Source of the DNA: Clostridium sp. UBA2485
GTDB lineage: Bacteria > Bacillota > Clostridia > Clostridiales > Clostridiaceae
DNA length: 43,161 nucleotides
Direction of reading: 5' to 3'
NCBI RefSeq assembly: GCF_002341865.1
Contig: NZ_DDOV01000119.1
Span: 20,685 to 63,845, forward strand
A program made the translations under genes and the position numbers. The stretch's first letter is position 1. Each line of letters begins with the position of its first letter. The notes beneath the pieces were generated by a model, which was not told the origin of the DNA, searched no databases, and was given only the letters and a program-made list of their open reading frames with translations. Positions 32,803 to 41,361 of this stretch are shown here, piece after piece.

Positions 32803-33354
32803 ATGATCTATTATTTAGTAGCATTACTAGATGATTCTTCTTATAAGTATATTGAAGAAATACAAAAAGAAATTTGTTATAACTATAAACTTTTTGATAA
32901 AAATGATAAATTGCCTAAGCTTCACATTACTATAGAAGTTATAGATGAGCCTGATGTGGACATGCTTATAAAATCATTAAAAAACATACTAAAGAAATAC
33001 TCTTCCTTTGAAGCTAAATCAGAGGGTGTGATTTGCTTTGATCCACCCTATAAATCTGTAAATTTAAAGATACGAGATTATGGTAGAATATTAAAGTTAT
33101 CAAAGGATATTAATCATATATTAAAAAAGGAAAAATTTAAGGTAAGAGAAAATATTGAAAATTACGATCTTCATATTTCCCTGGCAAACAGTTATTTTTC
33201 CAATAAGCAATGGAGTGATTTTGAATATGCTTCTGCTTGTAGTTTTGCTAAAAATAATGATAGAGATTTTATAATTAAAATTAATGAATTACAGCTTTGG
33301 AAACCTGTAAATGATGAAAGTGAAATGGTAATCTTTAAATTTCCTCTTACTTAA
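32803..33354 (+). CDS. 2H phosphoesterase (2'-5' RNA ligase-like)
   Basis: Protein of 183 residues with both catalytic motifs: LHITIE (H41-x-T43) and DLHISLA (H124-x-S126). The 2H family opens or forms 2',5'-phosphodiester or cyclic phosphate bonds in RNA or nucleotides (LigT, CPDase and relatives). The precise substrate is not known. AGGAG precedes the ATG. The dUTPase follows after 26 bases, so the two are probably cotranscribed; housekeeping of nucleotides or tRNA ends is a possible common theme. Alternative: RNA 2',3'-cyclic phosphodiesterase (ThpR-like), which is shorter in motif spacing. Confidence 0.75.
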   Translation: MIYYLVALLDDSSYKYIEEIQKEICYNYKLFDKNDKLPKLHITIEVIDEPDVDMLIKSLKNILKKYSSFEAKSEGVICFDPPYKSVNLKIRDYGRILKLSKDINHILKKEKFKVRENIENYDLHISLANSYFSNKQWSDFEYASACSFAKNNDRDFIIKINELQLWKPVNDESEMVIFKFPLT

Positions 33355-33380
33355 CCTTTTATGAAAGGTGGTAAACACAA

Positions 33381-33875
33381 ATGAATTTTAAAAAACTATT
33401 TGAAATGCAAGAAAAACTAGATAATAGAATTGAAAGTGAACATAATTTACAAAATCAAGAGTTATTCTATAAAAAGATATTGGCTCTTCAAGTTGAAGTA
33501 GGGGAACTAGCTAATGAAACTAGATGCTTTAAATTTTGGAGCTTAAAAAAACCTTCTGAAGCTTCAGTAATCCTTGAAGAATATGTAGATTGTCTTCATT
33601 TTATTTTAAGTATAGGAATTGAGACTAATCTTCAAAACATTAAATTTAATCAAAACTTAGACTTTAAAAATAACTCTGATATTACTGGCATGTTCTTAAG
33701 CCTTAATGAAAAAATAAATACTTTTGCTAAGAATAAATTAGAAAAAAGTTATATAGATTTATTTGAACAATTTATTCTTTTAGGAAATGCATTAGGATTT
33801 ACCAATAAAGATGTTGAAGAAGCTTACTTAAGTAAAAATGAAATAAATCATAAAAGACAAGACGAAGGTTACTAA
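33381..33875 (+). CDS. Dimeric dUTP diphosphatase (dUTPase_2)
   Basis: All-alpha NTP pyrophosphatase of 164 residues, dimeric dUTPase/MazG fold. Metal-binding motifs: LQVEVGELANETRCFKFW (E-x-x-E) and ILEEYVDCLHFI (E-x-x-D). KFWSLKKP is typical of this clostridial and phage family. It would hydrolyse dUTP to dUMP, keeping uracil out of DNA and feeding dTMP synthesis. AAAGGTGG precedes the ATG. It is 26 bases after the 2H phosphoesterase and followed by long-hairpin element copy 2. Confidence 0.85.
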   Translation: MNFKKLFEMQEKLDNRIESEHNLQNQELFYKKILALQVEVGELANETRCFKFWSLKKPSEASVILEEYVDCLHFILSIGIETNLQNIKFNQNLDFKNNSDITGMFLSLNEKINTFAKNKLEKSYIDLFEQFILLGNALGFTNKDVEEAYLSKNEINHKRQDEGY

Positions 33876-33886
33876 AACATATGAAG

Positions 33887-33980
33887 AAATAACTAGCAAA
33901 GATGTATCTCATATTTTGCATCATAGAGCTCTAATGACACGCTATGACGCAAAGTAGATGAGCATACTTACTAGTTATTT
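33887..33980 (+). repeat. Long-hairpin element, copy 2
   Basis: Outer stem AAATAACTAG / CTAGTTATTT; inner stem GTATCTCATATTTTGC against GCAAAGTAGATGAGCATAC; terminal part CATAGAGCTCTAATGACACG. It follows the dUTPase stop by 11 bases and ends in TTTTTT. Confidence 0.75.
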
Positions 33981-34057
33981 TTTCAATATATCTAATATAT
34001 CTAAATTAATATTAATCCTAATATTGGGAAACACTATCTTTAAGGATGGTGATTTAA

Positions 34058-34495
34058 ATGTTAGGTATAATAATAGCTATAATTTCAGGTATAAGTATGA
34101 GTCTTCAAGGAGTTTTTAATACAAGACTTTCAGAAACTGTTGGACTTTGGGAAACAAATGTTATAGTTCAAGGGGTTGGTCTTATAGTTACATTTATAGT
34201 AATGCTTTTAGCTGGTGATGGTAACATAAAAGCTGTAAAAGATGCCAATAAAATTTATTTATTAGGAGGAGTTTTAGGCGCTGTTATTATATATACAGTA
34301 ATGAAAAGTATATCAACCTTAGGAACTACTTACGCTATAGGGATTATTTTAATTGCTCAATTGACTGCAGCAGCATTTATAGATCATTTTGGCTGGTTTA
34401 CTCCAGATGGATGTAATGCAGTATGTGGAATCAAAGAGATTATAGGAATTGCTATTATGATAGTAGGTATTATAGTATTTAAATGGAAAAGTTAA
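34058..34495 (+). CDS. Small DMT-superfamily permease (YdcZ/DUF606-like)
   Basis: Membrane protein of 145 residues with five hydrophobic helices, half the size of the EamA family, as in DUF606/YdcZ proteins. First helix GIIIAIISGISMSLQGVFNT, with later TYAIGIILIAQLTAAAFIDHFGW and IGIAIMIVGIIVF. These proteins work as dimers or pairs; substrate unknown. AAGGATGG before the ATG. A terminator follows at 34499. The LysR regulator at 34884 is downstream and in the same direction, not divergent. Confidence 0.85.
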   Translation: MLGIIIAIISGISMSLQGVFNTRLSETVGLWETNVIVQGVGLIVTFIVMLLAGDGNIKAVKDANKIYLLGGVLGAVIIYTVMKSISTLGTTYAIGIILIAQLTAAAFIDHFGWFTPDGCNAVCGIKEIIGIAIMIVGIIVFKWKS

Positions 34496-34498
34496 CAA

Positions 34499-34521
34499 AA
34501 GGTGTGATGAGGTCACATCTT
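34499..34521 (+). terminator. Terminator of the DMT permease gene
   Basis: AAGGTGTGA / TCACATCTT stem (one G-T pair), followed by TTTTTATTTTT. The 34522-34883 stretch is AT-rich with no gene seen. Confidence 0.85.
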
Positions 34522-34883
34522 TTTTATTTTTAATCTTTATTTTATAATAAAATTAATAATATATACTGTTATTAATTTTATTATAAAGTACTTAAAAACT
34601 TAATTCTTCTAAAATTGAGTTTATAATTTGTTGTTAATTTTTAAACTAATATATTATATAACTAGTTATAAAACTTCAAAAATATAACTTAATTATAAAT
34701 GTTAGTAAGAGTATCTTCAGATTAGTTACATTTAATGTAAAAATATTCATATTTTTTTGCATAATTAAGTAATTAATAGCTATAATTTTCAATATTGTTA
34801 AACTTTTTACTAAATTGTATTGAAATATTAAATAGTTAAATAGATAATATATATGAATGTAATAAAATATTAGGGGGAGAATT

Positions 34884-35789
34884 ATGGATTTTAAACAATT
34901 AGAAGCCTTTATAACTGTGGCAAAATTAAGAAGTTTCTCTAAGGCTGCAAACGCTATCTATCTTTCACAACCGACAATAAGCTCTAATATATCTAGTCTT
35001 GAAAAGGAATTAAAAATTCAACTTTTTGATAGAACCTCTAAAGAAGTTAATTTAACTCCTGCCGGGGAGTCTTTTCTAGAGTATGCAACAGATATAATAA
35101 ATACTAGAAATAATGCCATTGCAGACATGTCAAATTTCAACAACAATATTTCTGGAAGATTGCATATTTCTGCAAGTACCACACCTTGCAATTCTATATT
35201 ACCTGAACTAATTAGTAATTTTAATGATACTTATTCAAATGTTAAATTTAATATAAAAGAACAGGGCTCCGTTGGAATTATAAAAGACATTTTAGATTTA
35301 AATTGTGAAATTGGGTTAGTTGGTACGATGATACATAATAGCAAAATAAAAAGCTATAAAATTATGGACGACGAATTAGTTATAGTCTCTCATCCAAATC
35401 TAAACTTACCAGAAGTAGTTAAACCTTCGGATTTATTAAATTATAAATTTATAATAAGAGAAAGAGAGTCTGCAACTAGAAAAACATTTGAATCCGCTCT
35501 TATGGACGGCGACATAGATGTCAATAAATTAAAAGTGTTATGTGAAGTTGACAATTTGGATGCACAAATTAAATTATTAAAATTAGGTATGGGAGTTTCC
35601 ATATTATCAAAATGCCTATGTGATGATTTAGTTAATTGTAATAAAATGAGAATAAGTACTATACAAGGACTTTCATTAAAAAGAAGTATATATCTTATAG
35701 TAAGTTCTAGAAGAACTCTTACACCTATTGCTACAGCTTTCTTTAATATGTGTAAAGATATGTATGGCTTTAAGTATATTGAAAAATAA
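34884..35789 (+). CDS. LysR-family transcriptional regulator
   Basis: Regulator of 301 residues. N-terminal winged helix MDFKQLEAFITVAKLRSFSK with TISSNISSLEKELKIQLFDR (1-60) and a substrate-binding domain from about 90 (GRLHISASTTPCNSILPELI). ATTRKTFE and LGMGVSILSKCL are the effector-site segments. LysR proteins usually regulate a divergent gene; here none is divergent, since the permease upstream is on the same strand. Target unknown. AGGGGGAG precedes the ATG. Resembles CysL/selenium-related LysR proteins of clostridia, but no effector can be named. Confidence 0.9.
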   Translation: MDFKQLEAFITVAKLRSFSKAANAIYLSQPTISSNISSLEKELKIQLFDRTSKEVNLTPAGESFLEYATDIINTRNNAIADMSNFNNNISGRLHISASTTPCNSILPELISNFNDTYSNVKFNIKEQGSVGIIKDILDLNCEIGLVGTMIHNSKIKSYKIMDDELVIVSHPNLNLPEVVKPSDLLNYKFIIRERESATRKTFESALMDGDIDVNKLKVLCEVDNLDAQIKLLKLGMGVSILSKCLCDDLVNCNKMRISTIQGLSLKRSIYLIVSSRRTLTPIATAFFNMCKDMYGFKYIEK

Positions 35790-35940
35790 TTAGTAAATAA
35801 TTATTTATTTATTATAAACACAAGTAGTAATTTCATTAAATATATTAAAAAATAGAAAGAGTATTATAAATGTTTATAGATATTTAATTGATTGATTTAA
35901 TTGTTAATAATAATTATATGTAAAAGATATATGATCTTTT

Positions 35941-35977
35941 ATTGTAGTGAGTCTAATTTAGCTAGACTCACTACAAT
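35941..35977. terminator. 15-bp perfect hairpin after the LysR gene
   Basis: ATTGTAGTGAGTCTA / TAGACTCACTACAAT with a 7-base loop. No T-tract, so it may be a processing or operator-like palindrome, not a standard terminator. The rest of 35790-36389 shows no gene. Confidence 0.5.
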
Positions 35978-36389
35978 AGAGGAAAAGCCTTAAGTTAATT
36001 TATAATAAATATTTCCATAATGTATTTCCTCAATATTTTGCATTTCTTAATATACTACTAATAAATTTACCAAGCACCGCTTTATTACATATCCAAAAAC
36101 TTTTCTCTTTCTCAAAAATTTAGATGTAATTATTTATTGTTAGATTATATTTTTAGTAATCTAATTTATGCACCAACTTATAATATTCTTATCAACATAT
36201 ATTATTTAAAATCTAAAGATTAGCTATTGATTTTTTTATCCATAAAATTGTATATATAGTAATTTATTTAATTTTATATGGTATAATTTTACTATATTAT
36301 ATAAATTCATATCTACAAAATAAGAATTTTTAGCATATAAATATTTTTTTATATAAAACATTAGGAAGTATACACTAGGAGGCTTGGAA

Positions 36390-36677
36390 GTGCCAAAGAA
36401 GGTTAGGAATATAAATAAATATAGAAAATCAGCTTCAATATGCTTGATAATATCTTTTACAATCAGTCTACTCAATATAGCTTATAATATAATGTTTTTA
36501 ACAATTATGTCTATATTACTGTTAATAATTTTTTTTACAGTATCTCTTATATTTTGGCGATGTCCAAATTGTAAAGAGGGACTGCCAATTAGATTAAATA
36601 TTGATAAAGAAATTGACGATGTTTATATTTGCCCCTATTGTAATGCAAAAATTCGTGATGGAGAGACTATTAAATAA
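36390..36677 (+). CDS. Small membrane protein with C-terminal zinc ribbon
   Basis: Protein of 95 residues. Residues about 15-55 are two hydrophobic helices (ASICLIISFTISLLNIAYNI, IMSILLLIIFFTVSLIF). The C-terminal part is a zinc ribbon, CPNCKEGLP and ICPYCNAKI. I take the GTG at 36390 as the start: AGGAGG is seven bases upstream, whereas the TTG at 36384 is one base from it. Function unknown. It is the reverse of shadow frames on the minus strand and has normal composition for a membrane gene. Promoter not clear. Confidence 0.65.
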   Translation: MPKKVRNINKYRKSASICLIISFTISLLNIAYNIMFLTIMSILLLIIFFTVSLIFWRCPNCKEGLPIRLNIDKEIDDVYICPYCNAKIRDGETIK

Positions 36678-36856
36678 TTTACCGACTATCATTACCAATT
36701 AATTAAAAAACTTCACTGCTTTTCATACAATAAATTAAAGCTTTTCTAATTTAGATATATATAACTTATTTTTCTAAAATCTCTTATATATATTTTAACA
36801 TTTATTTACTATATTCATATAATATTATTAGCGTAACAATCGATAGGAGGCTTTTT

Positions 36857-38080
36857 ATGTTCTCTTTTAAAAGAAAGTTATCACCAATGTTAAAAGATGC
36901 TTTATCCAGTAATATGTATAATAGTTATAGAGTGATAATTCAATATAGAAGTCTGAAAGACGGACTAGAGAAAAAAATAAAATCTTTTAGAGGCGAATAT
37001 CTATTTTCAATAGTAAGTATAAATTGTATGGTTGCTATTTTGAACTCTTCCGCTATAAATAAACTTTTAGAATTTCCAGAAGTTAAGTATATGATGTTAG
37101 ATGATTATGCATTTTTATGCGGTAGAAGTGTGTTGTATTCTAATGGCATATCTCTTCAAAGTAATAATAGCATACTAAAAGGAAATTATAATTTAAGTGG
37201 TAGAGGCGTAGGAATTGGTATTGTAGATAGTGGTACTTATCCTCATAGTGATCTTACTCATTCAAATAATAAAATAAAAAAATTTGTAGATCTCTTAAAA
37301 GGACATACTTATCCTTATGATGATAACGGACATGGTACTTTTATAACAGGATTAATTTGCGGAAGCGGATATGAATCTAAAGGTAAAAATAAAGGTATTG
37401 CAGAAAATAGTCATGTTGTCATGATAAAAGCCTTTGATAATATAGGTAAATCTTATATTTCTACCACACTATTAGCTATAGAGAATTTAATTAATCTTAG
37501 TGAGGAGTTTAACATAAAAATAATCTGTTTGCCTTTTGAAACCTATGATATATCTAAAAGAGTATTAGCTTTATATTCAAAGCTATTTAAAAAAGCCATT
37601 AAGAATGGAATGATTGTAATAGTACCTTCTGGTCACAATGGAAATAGAGAAGATAGTATAAGAGGAATAGCAACTTTAAAAGAGGTAATAACTGTAGGTG
37701 GAATGGATACAACTATAGGAAATAAAATTTATGATTTTTCCTCCTGTGGATCCTCAAGAGTTTTATCTAAACCTGATTTTGTAGCCGCCTGTGTAAATGT
37801 AACCTCTTTAAATACTGACATAAATTATGTTTCTGAAAGAGATGGGATGAAGTTATATCCTGCTAAACTTAAACACTCCTATGTAGATTATACTGGCACT
37901 TCTATCGGTTGTGGATTTATTGCTGGAGTATGTGCATTATTATATGAGTATAATAATGATTTAAAGTTTGAAGATATTTATGGACTACTAAAAATATCTT
38001 CTAAGTTTTTGAAAGAAAAAAAATATATGCAAGGTAATGGTTATATAAACTTAGATAATATCCTCCCTCAAAAAAATTAA
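36857..38080 (+). CDS. Subtilisin-like serine protease (S8)
   Basis: Peptidase of 407 residues. Residues about 20-85 look like an I9-type propeptide (YRVIIQYRSLKDGLEKKI and MLDDYAF). Catalytic triad: D124 (IGIVDSGTYPHSDL), H159 (NGHGTFITG) and S349 (YTGTSIGCGFIAG). The oxyanion-hole asparagine region, usually A-A-G-N-x-G, is PSGHNG, with His260 at the place of Asn if no gap is placed. G-T-S-I-G-C replaces G-T-S-M-A-x-P. There is no signal peptide, so it may be intracellular or exported late, as in sporulation and germination subtilases of clostridia. AGGAGG precedes the ATG. It is flanked by a terminator downstream. Confidence 0.85.
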   Translation: MFSFKRKLSPMLKDALSSNMYNSYRVIIQYRSLKDGLEKKIKSFRGEYLFSIVSINCMVAILNSSAINKLLEFPEVKYMMLDDYAFLCGRSVLYSNGISLQSNNSILKGNYNLSGRGVGIGIVDSGTYPHSDLTHSNNKIKKFVDLLKGHTYPYDDNGHGTFITGLICGSGYESKGKNKGIAENSHVVMIKAFDNIGKSYISTTLLAIENLINLSEEFNIKIICLPFETYDISKRVLALYSKLFKKAIKNGMIVIVPSGHNGNREDSIRGIATLKEVITVGGMDTTIGNKIYDFSSCGSSRVLSKPDFVAACVNVTSLNTDINYVSERDGMKLYPAKLKHSYVDYTGTSIGCGFIAGVCALLYEYNNDLKFEDIYGLLKISSKFLKEKKYMQGNGYINLDNILPQKN

Positions 38081-38091
38081 ATATATAACTT

Positions 38092-38137
38092 GAACTGTAG
38101 ATAGGTATATAAAAATTAATGCACCTATCTACAGTTC
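38092..38137 (+). terminator. Terminator of the subtilase gene
   Basis: 15-bp perfect stem GAACTGTAGATAGGT / ACCTATCTACAGTTC followed by TTTTTCT on the + strand, 12 bases after the stop. Confidence 0.9.
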
Positions 38138-38154
38138 TTTTTCTAGAGTTTTTA

Positions 38155-38265
38155 ATGTCAAAGAGAATATTATCTTATATTTTTATGACTATTTTACTAT
38201 TAATGCTTGTTCTATTAGTAGATTATTTCTTAATTTACATAAACATATGGAGAAGTATTATTTAA
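38155..38265 (+). CDS. Possible 36-residue hydrophobic peptide
   Basis: ATG at 38155 opens a frame of 36 codons (MSKRILSYIFMTILLLMLVL...), a single hydrophobic helix. The ribosome site is weak (AGAG) and it lies right after a strong terminator, so expression is doubtful. Listed because peptides of this size are easily missed. Confidence 0.2.
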   Translation: MSKRILSYIFMTILLLMLVLLVDYFLIYINIWRSII

Positions 38266-38280
38266 TGGTAATAGAAAACA

Positions 38281-38317
38281 AACCTTGATACTTAACTCTT
38301 TAGCTAATATCAAGGTT
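38281..38317. terminator. Terminator between the subtilase region and cinA
   Basis: 10-bp stem AACCTTGATA / TATCAAGGTT with T-runs on both sides; 57 bases past the cinA stop (minus strand). Confidence 0.8.
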
Positions 38318-38373
38318 ATTTTTATATAAATATATTATTTTATTAAAAAATAGGTAATAAAGAAATTTTAATC

Positions 38374-39618
38374 CTATCTTATCCCTCTTTTTAAAAGTTC
38401 TCTACGTAATAAATCTAAAGCTATATTTGTAGCTCTCTCCCTTATTTTTTGGCGATTTCCTGCAAGATTTAATTTCTTAATTATTATTTCATCTTTAATA
38501 GATAATCCTATATATACAAGTCCTACAGGTTTTTCTTCCGTTCCACCACTTGGTCCTGCTATTCCTGTAATAGATATACCTATATCTGCTCCTGAAGTTT
38601 TTGTTATCCCTTTTACCATTTCTTCAGCAGTTTCACTACTTACTGCACCATAATTTTCTAAGGTATTTTTACTAACACCTAGTCTTCTTATCTTTGCTTC
38701 ATTACTATAAGTTACTGCACCTTCTAAAAATGAAGAAGATACACCAGAATAATTTATAAGTTTTGCAGCAATCATTCCTCCTGTACAAGATTCAGCAGTA
38801 GCAATAGTTAAATTATTTTTTACTAACATTTCTGCCAATACTTCTTCTAAGGAAGTTTCTCCTTCACCATAAACCCTATCTCCTAATATTTTTCTTACTT
38901 TTTCTTCTATAGGTTTTATTAATTCATAACTTTCCTCTTCACTATGGGATTTAGCAGTTATTCTAAAGGTTACTTCTCCATCTTTTGCATAAGGAGCTAC
39001 AGTAGGGTTTGTTTGATTATCTATAATATCACTTAACATGTCTGCGGCTTCACTTTCACCTACTCCTATGACTCTTAAAACCTTAGAAACTAATATACCA
39101 TCTTGATATTTTAAGAGATATGGTACTGCCGCTTCTTCAAACATAGGTTTCATCTCTTTTGGTGGCCCTGGAAGAGTTATAAGTATTTTCCCTTCCTCAT
39201 CAATAATGCATCCTGGTGCTGTACCATTATTATTGGGAAGTATTATAGCGTCTTCAGGAAAATATGCTTGCTTTTTATTGCTCTCTGACATAGGCTTTCC
39301 TAATTTGTTGAAATATCCTTCTATTATTTCTAAAGATTCGTTATGTAATACACTTTCTTTCCCAAAATATTCAAAAGCTACTTCTTTGGTTAGATCATCC
39401 TTTGTAGGTCCTAGTCCTCCAGTAGTAATAACTAAATCTGATCTACTAAATGCTAATTTATAGGCATCCTTTAATCTTTCAGGATTATCTCCTATAACAC
39501 TTTGATGATAAACAAATATTCCAAGTTCACTAAGTCTTCTTGCTAAATATTGAGCATTAGTATTGACAATATCTCCAAGTAATAGTTCTGTTCCAACACA
39601 TAGTATCTCTGCTATCAT
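38374..39618 (-). CDS. cinA: CinA, competence/damage-inducible family protein
   Basis: Protein of 414 residues, two-domain CinA. N-terminal molybdopterin-binding-like domain (CVGTELLLGDIVNTNAQYLA; TTGGLGPTKDDLTKE) and C-terminal NMN amidohydrolase PncC-like domain (LTIATAESCTGGMIAAKLIN; SITGIAGPSGGTEEKPVGLV). In bacteria the two domains hydrolyse ADP-ribose/NAD-related compounds and NMN to recycle pyridine nucleotides; in Bacillus and Streptococcus the gene is linked to competence and recA. Here it is not next to recA. Full length. Confidence 0.95.
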   Translation of the reverse strand: MIAEILCVGTELLLGDIVNTNAQYLARRLSELGIFVYHQSVIGDNPERLKDAYKLAFSRSDLVITTGGLGPTKDDLTKEVAFEYFGKESVLHNESLEIIEGYFNKLGKPMSESNKKQAYFPEDAIILPNNNGTAPGCIIDEEGKILITLPGPPKEMKPMFEEAAVPYLLKYQDGILVSKVLRVIGVGESEAADMLSDIIDNQTNPTVAPYAKDGEVTFRITAKSHSEEESYELIKPIEEKVRKILGDRVYGEGETSLEEVLAEMLVKNNLTIATAESCTGGMIAAKLINYSGVSSSFLEGAVTYSNEAKIRRLGVSKNTLENYGAVSSETAEEMVKGITKTSGADIGISITGIAGPSGGTEEKPVGLVYIGLSIKDEIIIKKLNLAGNRQKIRERATNIALDLLRRELLKRGIR

Positions 39619-39897
39619 TTTAAATCCCTCTTTTTACTTTTTTAAATTTTAAAAATAATTATACTTTATATTATATCACACCTACTTTTAATATTTTTTA
39701 TATCTATAAATATATTATCCTATTAATGTAAAACTATAAGTAAATTACTTGCTCTAGCTATTTTTATTATTAAATAATAAAATTAAATTTATAAACAAAT
39801 AATATTTAATATACTTTCTATATTTTAGCCTTAGTTTAATAATAACTTTTTTAGTTAAGAATACTATTGCGAAATTAAATCTGAAAGGATTGATATT

Positions 39898-40611
39898 ATG
39901 CCTAGAAAAACTAAAAATAGTCGTAATAAATATAAGAATTATCAATGTAACCCTCCAGGTTTGAATAGCTATGGAATGCTTAAGTGCAAGGTTATAGATT
40001 ATAAGGAAGAAAGAGAGAGTGAAAAAACTCCTCATTTTCAAATTCACGTTCAAGCAAATAATGATCATTATAAATTAGCTATAAATGTTAAATCTGCTGA
40101 GAAACCTAGTGAATTAAGATTTTATTTAAATAAAAATTTTATTCATCCTATTATCTCAAAGATAATTGATGTACCATATGGATTTTCTTATAGTTTTGAA
40201 TACACTTTAGATTATGTCCGGGGAAATCTTGGCTTTACTAAAGAAGATATGATTACTTTACCTTATGATGCAGAAGGTGATGATAATGATATTACAGATA
40301 AATTTGTTCAGATAATAAGTGATGCAAGGAATAAAAATGCTGCTCTATATGCCTTTGGAGCAAAATGGTCACCTGGAATATATAAATCAAACAGAGCTAA
40401 CGACTCATTTAAATTAGTACCTAATTGTGGCATGCATAATATACATATGAATCAAGGTAATAAAGGAAATCATCAATATGAAAATGGTGTTTATCAAGAC
40501 GGCGGACTTTTAATACATTATCCATCTCAAAATACATGGACAGCAATATTTCTCGCTTTTCAATCTCAATCATGGGATACAGATAATAATACTGGAATGG
40601 CTAAAGATTAA
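39898..40611 (+). CDS. DUF2278 (YukJ-like) family protein
   Basis: Protein of 237 residues. GMLKCKVIDYKEERESEKTP at the start and QIHVQANNDHYKLAINVKS, followed by GIHNIHMNQGN-like NCGMHNIHMNQGN, QYENGVYQDGGLLIHYP and TAIFLAFQSQSWDTD at the C-terminus, are the conserved segments of DUF2278. Its function is not established. An uncharged alpha/beta fold is likely and no signal or membrane segment is present. A GAAAGGA ribosome site precedes the ATG. A terminator at 40650 is shared with the convergent rhodanese gene. Confidence 0.85.
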   Translation: MPRKTKNSRNKYKNYQCNPPGLNSYGMLKCKVIDYKEERESEKTPHFQIHVQANNDHYKLAINVKSAEKPSELRFYLNKNFIHPIISKIIDVPYGFSYSFEYTLDYVRGNLGFTKEDMITLPYDAEGDDNDITDKFVQIISDARNKNAALYAFGAKWSPGIYKSNRANDSFKLVPNCGMHNIHMNQGNKGNHQYENGVYQDGGLLIHYPSQNTWTAIFLAFQSQSWDTDNNTGMAKD

Positions 40612-40649
40612 AAAAGTTATAACTTTAAATATGCAAAATGTTATAAAAA

Positions 40650-40682
40650 AGAGAATATTACCTTTTATAAGTAATATTCTCT
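40650..40682. terminator. Bidirectional terminator
   Basis: 12-bp perfect stem AGAGAATATTAC / GTAATATTCTCT with a 9-base loop, between the DUF2278 gene (+) and the rhodanese gene (-). Confidence 0.85.
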
Positions 40683-40691
40683 CAAATTAAG

Positions 40692-41108
40692 TTATTTTTC
40701 TATATCATATGTCCACTTAGATATACCTTCATTCATGTGATATAACTTAGTGAATCCTTTATCTTCTAAGATCTTCATAGCTTTATCACTTTTCTTTCCA
40801 GAATTGCAATAAACTAAAACTTCTTTATCTTTGTATTGCTCAATTTCACTTACTTTAGAATCAAGTTCATCAACTAAAATACGTTTTGAATCTTTTAAAT
40901 GACCTTTAGCAAAATCTTCTTCGCTTCTTACGTCAAGTACAAGTAATTCTTTACTTTCGTCAATCATTTTTTTAGCTTCATCAACAGTTACATTAACTGC
41001 AATAGTATCTTCTTTATTTTCTTCTACCTTGTCTGTACTTTTGCTAGAACATCCTATTATCCCAATGCTTAAAACTAAAATCATTAGTAATGATAATATC
41101 TTTTTCAT
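40692..41108 (-). CDS. Rhodanese-domain lipoprotein
   Basis: Protein of 138 residues. A lipoprotein signal peptide (MKKILSLLMILVLSIGIIGC, Cys20 after I-I-G) anchors it on the outer face of the membrane. The rhodanese domain (about 42-138) carries LVLDVRSEEDFAKGHLKDS and the active-site loop VYCNSGKKSDKA with C101 as sulphur-accepting cysteine. Such proteins transfer sulphur or act as redox or arsenate-related sensors; the donor is unknown. Promoter region before 41108 is AT-rich. Confidence 0.9.
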   Translation of the reverse strand: MKKILSLLMILVLSIGIIGCSSKSTDKVEENKEDTIAVNVTVDEAKKMIDESKELLVLDVRSEEDFAKGHLKDSKRILVDELDSKVSEIEQYKDKEVLVYCNSGKKSDKAMKILEDKGFTKLYHMNEGISKWTYDIEK

Positions 41109-41305
41109 AATATATCCTCCCTAAACCCCAAATTATTCTTAATGCTTTATACGAAAAATATTATAATATAATATGCATAAAATGTATTCATTTATTATAA
41201 AATTCTATAGTTTGCAATTTATTGATTATATTTTTATATAGTTATCTTTGTAAAATAGCTAATTATAAATGTAATAAATCTTTGTCTAAAGCTCTTTAGC
41301 AAACA

Positions 41306-41340
41306 AAAAGCCTTTATGATAAAATCCATAAAAGCTCTTT
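41306..41340 (-). terminator. Terminator of the hydroxyacid dehydrogenase gene
   Basis: Imperfect stem AAAAGCCTTTATG / CATAAAAGCTCTTT, 20 bases past the stop at 41362, with T-rich tail on the minus strand. Confidence 0.65.
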
Positions 41341-41361
41341 TAATACTTTACATTATTTAAA

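Noticed and set aside
36236..36475. 79-residue open frame on the minus strand
   Set aside because: Overlaps the promoter and start of the zinc-ribbon membrane gene, has no ribosome site and is low complexity.
39754..40068. 104-residue open frame on the minus strand
   Set aside because: Antisense to the DUF2278 gene; low complexity, hydrophobic by base composition only.
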